Shown: positions 58,845 to 64,000 of the stretch, piece after piece
Position numbering within the stretch: the first letter of the stretch is position 1
Layout: the number at the start of each line of letters is the position of its first letter
DNA from: Cryobacterium sp. PH31-AA6
GTDB taxonomy: Bacteria > Actinomycetota > Actinomycetes > Actinomycetales > Microbacteriaceae
Length of the DNA: 64,000 nucleotides
Reading direction: 5' to 3'
Assembly (NCBI RefSeq): GCF_030063195.1
Contig: NZ_JASISS010000004.1
Coordinates: forward strand, 1 to 64,000
Notes under the pieces: model-generated
Told to the model about the DNA's origin: nothing
Databases searched by the model: none
Seen by the model: the letters and a program-made list of their open reading frames with translations, nothing else
Made by a program: the position numbers and the translations under genes

Positions 58845-60040
58845 CCGGCCGTGAGTCCGGCCAGTTGCACGGAGGCACGCTGGAGCACGTCGACTCGTTT
58901 GCAGAAGGCGAAGCGCACCAGAGAGGCATACTCGGTGCGGTGCTCCGGTGAGCAGAATGCGGCGATCGGAACGGCGACCACCCCGGCGAGGGCCGGCAGT
59001 GCCCGGCAGAATTCGGCGCCGTCCGGGTAACCGAGTGGGGCGGCATCCGCCACGATGAAGTACGAGCCATCAGGGCGGCTGACCGTGAACCCCGCGGCGA
59101 TGAGCCCGCGCTCGAGAACGTCCCGCTTGAATCGAAGGTCGGCGGCGATCCCCGCGTAGAAGCCGTCCGGAAGGTCCAGCCCCGCGGCGATCGCCGGTTG
59201 GAACGGCGCCCCATTCACGTAGGTCAGGAACTGCTTCACGGCGAGGACCGCAGTGACCAGCGGCTCCGGGGCGGTGAGCCAACCGATCTTCCAGCCGGTG
59301 GTGTTGAATGTTTTGCCGCCGGAGGAGATGGTGATCGTTCGCGAGGCCGCGCCCGGAAGTGTCGCGATCGGAATGTGTGGCACGCCGAAGGTGAGGTGCT
59401 CGTAGACCTCATCGGTGACGATTACGGCGCCGTGCCGTTCGGCGAGTTCGACGATCAACTGCAGCGTTTCCACCGGGAAGATCGCGCCGGTCGGGTTGTG
59501 CGGGTTGTTCACGATGATCAGCCGGGTGCGGTCGCTGACCATTGCCCGCAGCTCATCCAGATCGGGTTGGAAATCGGGCGCCCGCAGGCGCACGGTGCGG
59601 TGCACTCCGCCGCCGAGGGCGATCAGGGCGCCATACGCGTCATAGAACGGCTCGAAGGTGACGACCTCGTCGCCGAGTTCAATCAGGGCCAGGATAGTGG
59701 CGGCCAGGGCCTCGGTCGCCCCCGCCGTGACCAGGACCTCGGTGTCGGGGTTCGGAGTCAGCCCGTAGAAGCGGTGCTGGTGCCGGGCGACGGCCTCGCG
59801 CAGCACGGGAAGCCCCCGGCCGGGTGGGTACTGGTTGACGCCGTCCCTGATTGCCTGCTGAGCGGCCTCGAGCACCTCGGGCGGACCATCCTCGTCGGGG
59901 AAGCCCTGGCCGAGGTTGATCGCGCCGGTTCTGGCCGCGAGGGCGCTCATCTCCGCAAAGATGCTCGCCGCGACCGTGCCGCCTGCGGCGAGGAGGCCGG
60001 CGCCTCGCGCGGTGCGCCGCCAGGCGCCGGGGATCGTCAT
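58838..60040 (-). CDS. Class I/II pyridoxal-phosphate aminotransferase
   Basis: A 400-residue fold-type I aminotransferase. INLGQGFPDEDGP, NQYPPGRGLPVLREAVARH, VTAGATEAL, NNPHNPTGAIF and VTDEVYEHLTF are present, with Lys243 in SSGGKTFNTTGWKIGW binding PLP. These blocks place it near kynurenine/methionine aminotransferases and the DapC-type succinyldiaminopimelate aminotransferase of actinobacteria. No lysine genes are nearby, so the substrate stays open. Its 3' end contains one arm of an inverted repeat. Confidence 0.88.
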   Translation of the reverse strand: MTIPGAWRRTARGAGLLAAGGTVAASIFAEMSALAARTGAINLGQGFPDEDGPPEVLEAAQQAIRDGVNQYPPGRGLPVLREAVARHQHRFYGLTPNPDTEVLVTAGATEALAATILALIELGDEVVTFEPFYDAYGALIALGGGVHRTVRLRAPDFQPDLDELRAMVSDRTRLIIVNNPHNPTGAIFPVETLQLIVELAERHGAVIVTDEVYEHLTFGVPHIPIATLPGAASRTITISSGGKTFNTTGWKIGWLTAPEPLVTAVLAVKQFLTYVNGAPFQPAIAAGLDLPDGFYAGIAADLRFKRDVLERGLIAAGFTVSRPDGSYFIVADAAPLGYPDGAEFCRALPALAGVVAVPIAAFCSPEHRTEYASLVRFAFCKRVDVLQRASVQLAGLTAGA

Positions 60041-60138
60041 CGTCTCGCCTGCATTCTTCCACGCTACGACATCTTCTTTCGGGCCCGCACTCCGGCCTGT
60101 GCACAGTTCGCCCGGCTTCGCCGAAATCGTTCTACGGT

Positions 60139-60717
60139 GTGCGCATGCGGTTCGTCAGTCGTTGCCGACCGGTCATGGGCGCCATGGCTCTCGTCGGCAT
60201 GCTCGCGCTCGCCGGCTGCGCGCCGCAACCGGCTCCTCCGAGCCCGTCTGCCACGACGGCAATGGATGCCCCGGTCTTCGCCTCGGACGCCGAGGCTCTC
60301 GCGGCAGCCACCGCCGCCTATGCGGCCTACCTGCAAACGATAGACGCAGTTCTGGCGAACGGTGGACGTGAGGTCAGCCCACTGTCGGACGTCGCTGTCG
60401 GCGATGCTCTAAGCGCGGAGGTTGGGACGGCTCAAAACTACGCCGAGAAGGAGTACCGGTCAGTTGGCTCCACAACATTTGACTCAGTCCAGATCCAAGC
60501 GATCACCGATGATGGGAGCGGCAATGTCTTGGTTAGCACTTACCTCTGTTCAGACCTTTCGAATGTGGACGTGCTCGAAAAAGGGGGCACCAGCATTGTG
60601 CCGGCAGATCGCGTCGACAGATTTCCGCTTCAAGTTGTATTTCAGAACTCACAGGTCGCGTCTCCTGGACTCAAGATTTCATCGAGCGTGACATGGACCG
60701 GCACCAATTTCTGCTAA
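60139..60717 (+). CDS. Predicted lipoprotein (unknown function)
   Basis: A 192-residue protein with a signal peptide and lipobox LAGC (Cys29 from the GTG start, with an ATG two codons later as alternative). After a Pro/Ser/Thr linker, a helical stretch (DAEALAAATAAYAAYLQTIDAVLANGG) leads to a C-terminal domain with VSTYLCSDLSNVDVLEKGG and a final cysteine. From about 60,400 to the end the DNA is clearly less GC-rich than its neighbours. Its end overlaps the next gene by 25 bases. I do not recognise a named family. Confidence 0.72.
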   Translation: MRMRFVSRCRPVMGAMALVGMLALAGCAPQPAPPSPSATTAMDAPVFASDAEALAAATAAYAAYLQTIDAVLANGGREVSPLSDVAVGDALSAEVGTAQNYAEKEYRSVGSTTFDSVQIQAITDDGSGNVLVSTYLCSDLSNVDVLEKGGTSIVPADRVDRFPLQVVFQNSQVASPGLKISSSVTWTGTNFC

Positions 60718-61553
60718 CGGCCGCAGTGGCCGTTTCCGTCTCGTTCCTAAATCTTGGAGTGGGCGATTCTGCGACTGCTGAAACGGGGCAATGCTCGCAA
60801 GGGGACTTACGAGCGGGCCTCTGTCCACCACCGGCTGTGAGCGGCACGGTCAACGGCGGCGGGGTAGACCTGTCCGCCGGGTTCGACACCGTTTCGGGCG
60901 GCGGCGGGGGCGGGAACGCCGGTGGCTACGACGGTGCTGCTTCGGCCGGGGACTCCGCGACCGGTGGCGGAGTCCAACCGGGTGCGGGTGGTCCTCCGGG
61001 ACCGAACACGATCGTGCGGGACTGGTTCACCGTCAACTGTGTTTCCGGCACGCCATGCGATCCGAACCTGGTCGTGAGCGTGAGCGATCTCGTCAACTTC
61101 CGACCCGCTGCCCCGACCCAGCAGATGGAGCCGCGCGGCTGGAGCGTTGTCGGTCTGCCGACTAACTTCATCGCCACTGCCGCCGTGCACTCCCGCTCCG
61201 GGGCGCTGCTCGGATTTCCGGCCGAGGTGCGCTTCACCCCGGTCGGCTTCCGCTGGGATTATGGGGACGGCCAGGGCCGTGACTCAGCCGACGGCGGCGC
61301 GACCTGGGCGGCACTGAACCTTCCCGAGTTCTCCGACACGCCCACCAGCCACACCTTCACGGGAACCGGCGGGTACTCGATCAGTCTCAGCGTCCTCTCC
61401 TCGGCCGAATACCGCTTCGCCGGGATTCCCTGGCGCACCGTGCGCGGCACACTGGCCGTGCCGACCAGCCCCCTCGGCGTGGTGGTCGCCGAGGCGCACA
61501 CCGTGCTCGTCAACCGGGGCTGCACCGGCTATGCGGCGGGCCCGGGCTGCTGA
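60693..61553 (+). CDS. Secreted PKD-like domain protein (unknown function)
   Basis: A 286-residue protein with a probable signal peptide (hydrophobic core about 7-23, cleavage near SATAE). A Gly-rich low-complexity segment (about 55-105) is followed by a domain with RFTPVGFRWDYGDGQGRDS and TSHTFTGTGGYSISLSV, the WDYGDG...HTF pattern of PKD beta-sandwich domains. Four cysteines could form disulfides. It begins inside the lipoprotein gene in another frame and is probably expressed with it. Similar lipoprotein/PKD pairs occur in Microbacteriaceae as far as I recall; the role is unknown. Confidence 0.7.
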   Translation: MDRHQFLLTAAVAVSVSFLNLGVGDSATAETGQCSQGDLRAGLCPPPAVSGTVNGGGVDLSAGFDTVSGGGGGGNAGGYDGAASAGDSATGGGVQPGAGGPPGPNTIVRDWFTVNCVSGTPCDPNLVVSVSDLVNFRPAAPTQQMEPRGWSVVGLPTNFIATAAVHSRSGALLGFPAEVRFTPVGFRWDYGDGQGRDSADGGATWAALNLPEFSDTPTSHTFTGTGGYSISLSVLSSAEYRFAGIPWRTVRGTLAVPTSPLGVVVAEAHTVLVNRGCTGYAAGPGC

Positions 61554-61675
61554 CGCCGATGCGGTCACCTACCTTGCGGGGAAGGTCACGGCTTCATCAT
61601 TGAATGCTCCCAGCCTGCACAAACCATTCACTCAGGTTCGGGCGCGAAGCTGGCATCGCTTGGAAGGAGCACACT

Positions 61676-63343
61676 ATGACAGACAACACGCAGGACTCCG
61701 GCACCAACCCGGATCACCGCGACGACGCAATTCCGATCGAAGTCAACGCCGCCGGGGAAGCCGAAGCTCCGACAGAACACGCCGAAACCGTTGCGCCCGC
61801 CCAGAACGAGCCGGAGCAGCCGACCGCCGTGCAGCCGACCGACGTGCAGCCGACCGACGTGCAGCCGACCGAGGTCCTGACGGATGCGGCTCAGCCCGCC
61901 GCCGCGCCCGCCGCCGCGCCCGCCGCCGCGCCCGCCGCCGCGCCGTCCGAAGCCGGCCGCGCCCAGCAGCCCTACCAGGCCCACGAGACCACCCCCTACG
62001 CCACCGATGCCTTCGGCCGTCCGCTGCCGGGCGACCCCGGCACTCCCCACTACTACGCCCCGAACGCGGCGCCGCAGGCCTACGCCACGGCAGACGGACT
62101 GCCGCACACCGCGTCCGGTCAGGCGAAGAACCCCGCGAACCGCAAGGGAAGCATCGCCCTGGTTGCCGCGCTGGCCATCGGCGCCCTCGTCGGCGGCGCA
62201 TCCGGCGCCGGCGTGACCGCGTTCGTGCTGACCAACCAGAGCTCCGGCATCCCCGTCAATCAGGCGCAGGGACCGAGCAACGTGGTCGTCAACAACTCCA
62301 CCAGCGTCAACCAGATCACCGCCGTGGCCGCGAAGGCGTCGCCCAGCGTGGTCACGATCGAGGCCAGCAGCGGCAACTCCGGCGGCACCGGCTCGGGCGT
62401 CGTACTCACCGAAGACGGCTACGTCCTCACCAACACGCACGTCGTCACTCTCGACGGCGCCGCAGCCGACGCGACCCTCCAGGTCAAGAGCAGCGACGGC
62501 AAGCTCTACGCCGCCACCATCGTCGGCACCGACCCGATCTCCGACCTCGCCGTGGTGAAGCTCACCGACGCCAAGGGACTCAGCCCGATCACCTTCGCCG
62601 ACTCGAGCAAGCTCAATGTCGGAGACACCGCCATCGCCATCGGCGCCCCGCTCGGCCTGTCGGGAACCGTCACCGACGGCATCGTGAGTGCGCTCAATCG
62701 CAGCATTTCGATTGCCTCCTCGGCCGCACCCACGACGCCGGACGCGACCGCTCCCGGCGACCAGAGCCCGTTCTTCTTCGATCTGCCCAACAAGGACGGC
62801 ACCCAGTCCCCGCAACAGGGTGCGTCGAACTCCGGCTCCATCTCCCTGCCGGTCATCCAGACGGATGCCGCGATCAACCCCGGCAACTCCGGCGGGGCCC
62901 TGCTCAACGCCAAGGGCGAGCTGATCGGCATCAACGTGGCCATCGCCAACGCGGGCGGTTCGTCGACCACGGCGGCCGGCAGCATCGGCGTCGGGTTCTC
63001 GATTCCGTCGAACCTGGCCAAGCGGGTCTCTGACGAGTTGATCGCCAACGGCAAGGCCACCCACGGCCTGCTCGGGGCGAGCGTGACCAGCGCGGCCAGC
63101 AACCCGAAGAGCACCACCGTCGGCGCGTTGATCAGTGAGGTGTCGTCCGGAGGGGCCGCCCAGAAGGCGGGCCTGCAGAAGGGCGATGTCATCACCAACT
63201 TCAACGGGTTCCCGATCACCGACGCGAATGACCTCACCGCCCAGGTGCGTGCGCTCGCTGCCGGTGACAAGGCCGAACTGATCTACGTTCGTGGCGGCAA
63301 GTCCGTCACCGTGTCCGTCACCGTCGGGCAGCTCGCCAGCTGA
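61676..63343 (+). CDS. HtrA/DegP-type serine protease with PDZ domain
   Basis: Membrane-anchored trypsin-like protease of 555 residues that would degrade or process damaged envelope proteins. The N-terminal about 155 residues are cytoplasmic, Pro/Ala-rich and carry small repeats (three VQPTDV-like units, four AAAP units). One membrane helix lies at about 159-185. The protease domain has His255 (LTNTHVVT), Asp290 (DPISDLAVVKL) and Ser405 (NPGNSGGALL). A PDZ domain follows (QKAGLQKGDVITNFNGFPI). ATG with GGAAGGAG ahead was chosen. A loop insertion at about 348-388 (Pro/Ser-rich) sits between protease strands. Confidence 0.93.
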   Translation: MTDNTQDSGTNPDHRDDAIPIEVNAAGEAEAPTEHAETVAPAQNEPEQPTAVQPTDVQPTDVQPTEVLTDAAQPAAAPAAAPAAAPAAAPSEAGRAQQPYQAHETTPYATDAFGRPLPGDPGTPHYYAPNAAPQAYATADGLPHTASGQAKNPANRKGSIALVAALAIGALVGGASGAGVTAFVLTNQSSGIPVNQAQGPSNVVVNNSTSVNQITAVAAKASPSVVTIEASSGNSGGTGSGVVLTEDGYVLTNTHVVTLDGAAADATLQVKSSDGKLYAATIVGTDPISDLAVVKLTDAKGLSPITFADSSKLNVGDTAIAIGAPLGLSGTVTDGIVSALNRSISIASSAAPTTPDATAPGDQSPFFFDLPNKDGTQSPQQGASNSGSISLPVIQTDAAINPGNSGGALLNAKGELIGINVAIANAGGSSTTAAGSIGVGFSIPSNLAKRVSDELIANGKATHGLLGASVTSAASNPKSTTVGALISEVSSGGAAQKAGLQKGDVITNFNGFPITDANDLTAQVRALAAGDKAELIYVRGGKSVTVSVTVGQLAS

Positions 63344-63363
63344 CCGAGCGCTCCTTCCTTCCT

Positions 63364-63400
63364 CTGCGCCGCCGGCTTTCTGCCGGCGGCGCAGTTCTGC
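63364..63400 (+). terminator. Terminator after the HtrA protease gene
   Basis: A perfect 13-bp stem (CTGCGCCGCCGGC, complement at 63,382-63,394) with loop TTTCT, followed by TTCTGCGTT. It is 20 bases after the stop. Confidence 0.75.
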
Positions 63401-63472
63401 GTTCCGGGGGTCACGCATGGGTGGCAAAGTCGCGGCTGGTAGGCTCAAGCGACCCTCCGGAGGATTGCAAAA

Positions 63473-64000
63473 ATGACCAGCCAGGTGCCACCTCGCGGAG
63501 ACACGCCGCTGCTCGGCGTCTCCTATGTGATGCCCGTGCTCAACGACGTCACCCACGTGCGCGATGCGGTGCTCAGCCTCCTCCATCAGGACTACACCGG
63601 ACCGTTCGAGGTCACCCTTGCTCTCGGGCCCAGCATCGACGGCACCACGGAACTCGTCGAGGAAATGGCGGCCGTCGACTCGCGCATCCGGGTCGTCGAA
63701 AACGAGGTCGGATCGACGCCCGCCGGGCTGAACATCGCCATCAGGGCCTCGCAGTATCCGGTCGTGATCCGCGTGGATGCCCATTCCGTGCTTCCTGCCG
63801 ACTACGCCCGCATCGCGGTGGAGACGCTCGAACGCACCGGGGCGGACAACGTCGGCGGAGTCATGGACGCGCAGGGTGAGAGTCCGTTCCAGAAGGCCGT
63901 CGCCCGCGCATACGGCACGAAGATCGGGCTGGGCGGAACGCCCCTTCACGTCGGTGGCCCGGAAGGCAAGGCGGAGACCGTCTACCTGGGCTGTTTCCTG
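63473..64000 (+). CDS. Glycosyltransferase family 2 (3' end outside the window)
   Basis: The first 176 codons of a GT-A glycosyltransferase. VSYVMPVLNDVTHVRDAVLSLLHQDY is the nucleotide-sugar entry strand, TLALGPSIDGTTELVEEM and RVVENEVGSTPAGLNIAIRAS follow, and VVIRVDAHSVLP has an Asp-Ala-His in place of the usual DxD. This resembles the ExoA/succinoglycan-type GT2 group. CCGGAGG precedes the ATG at good spacing. The gene continues past the window end, so domains beyond residue 176 cannot be judged. Sugar and acceptor unknown. Confidence 0.85.
   Translation, partial: MTSQVPPRGDTPLLGVSYVMPVLNDVTHVRDAVLSLLHQDYTGPFEVTLALGPSIDGTTELVEEMAAVDSRIRVVENEVGSTPAGLNIAIRASQYPVVIRVDAHSVLPADYARIAVETLERTGADNVGGVMDAQGESPFQKAVARAYGTKIGLGGTPLHVGGPEGKAETVYLGCFL

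Noticed and set aside
61828..61945. Short repeats in the HtrA N terminus as a separate element
   Set aside because: They are in-frame Pro/Ala linker repeats (PTDVQ, AAAP), common in cytoplasmic tails of actinobacterial HtrA proteins.
61628..63949. A 773-codon open frame opposite the HtrA gene
   Set aside because: It covers a gene with a full catalytic triad on the other strand and crosses a terminator. The translation is low-complexity Gly/Arg/Val.

Overview
The window is a 64 kb stretch of a high-GC actinobacterial chromosome. It most probably comes from the family Microbacteriaceae. The pointers are the GC-rich coding sequence with many GTG starts, the 'ggatgcc' codon style, mycothiol-dependent-isomerase-fold (TIGR03083) proteins, a DUF7882 protein, and the neighbouring DUF2342 / YlbL-type S16 protease / UPF0182 genes. 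Genus cannot be decided from the sequence alone. It is dense core chromosome: 56 protein genes (one cut by the window edge), two initiator tRNA genes, no rRNA, no insertion sequence, no CRISPR array, and no intergenic gap above 300 bases.

Layout. 64-13,640: gabT, plsC and the isoprenoid genes dxr and ispG around the site-2 protease gene. Between them lie a sugar-epimerase-like gene, a Ser/Thr kinase-lipoprotein pair, an orphan histidine kinase and a thiolase; proS closes the block. 13,791-18,658: the nusA-ylxR-infB-rbfA translation/transcription cluster, without rimP in its usual place. 18,687-25,600: folA/thyA, mutY, a degenerate uridine-kinase-like gene, panE-like, then truB, two small membrane proteins and ribF. 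25,827-32,098: a DinB-type protein, a ROK sugar kinase, and a SorC-type regulator followed by deoC and two coupled aldehyde dehydrogenase genes (deoxyribose catabolism). 32,173-37,762: DUF2342, S16/PDZ protease and UPF0182. 37,923-40,692: two identical initiator tRNA genes bracketing a PadR regulator and an ABC1/UbiB kinase. 41,618-44,335: adhE. 44,615-50,386: NrtR-nadA-nadB-nadC-cysteine desulfurase, a quinolinate/NAD operon with its own regulator and an Fe-S supplier for NadA. 50,482-54,922: polyprenyl-phosphate mannose synthase with a GT39 mannosyltransferase, then an OmpR-type two-component pair. 55,112-64,000: nitrilase-family hydrolase, DUF7882, alpha/beta hydrolase, Old Yellow Enzyme, aminotransferase, two secreted proteins, an HtrA protease and the start of a GT2 glycosyltransferase.

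Most genes are ordinary. The points most worth a second look are: the kinase with ten exact TAxLDx hexapeptide repeats, a probable CTG start and a coupled lipoprotein; the catalytically incomplete second aldehyde dehydrogenase; what looks like the surviving first codons of a deleted response regulator; a pair of GTCA-N3-TGAC palindromes in front of nrtR; a 65-bp dispersed repeat and other inverted repeats sitting in gene-end gaps; and a composition shift inside the lipoprotein gene near 60.4 kb.
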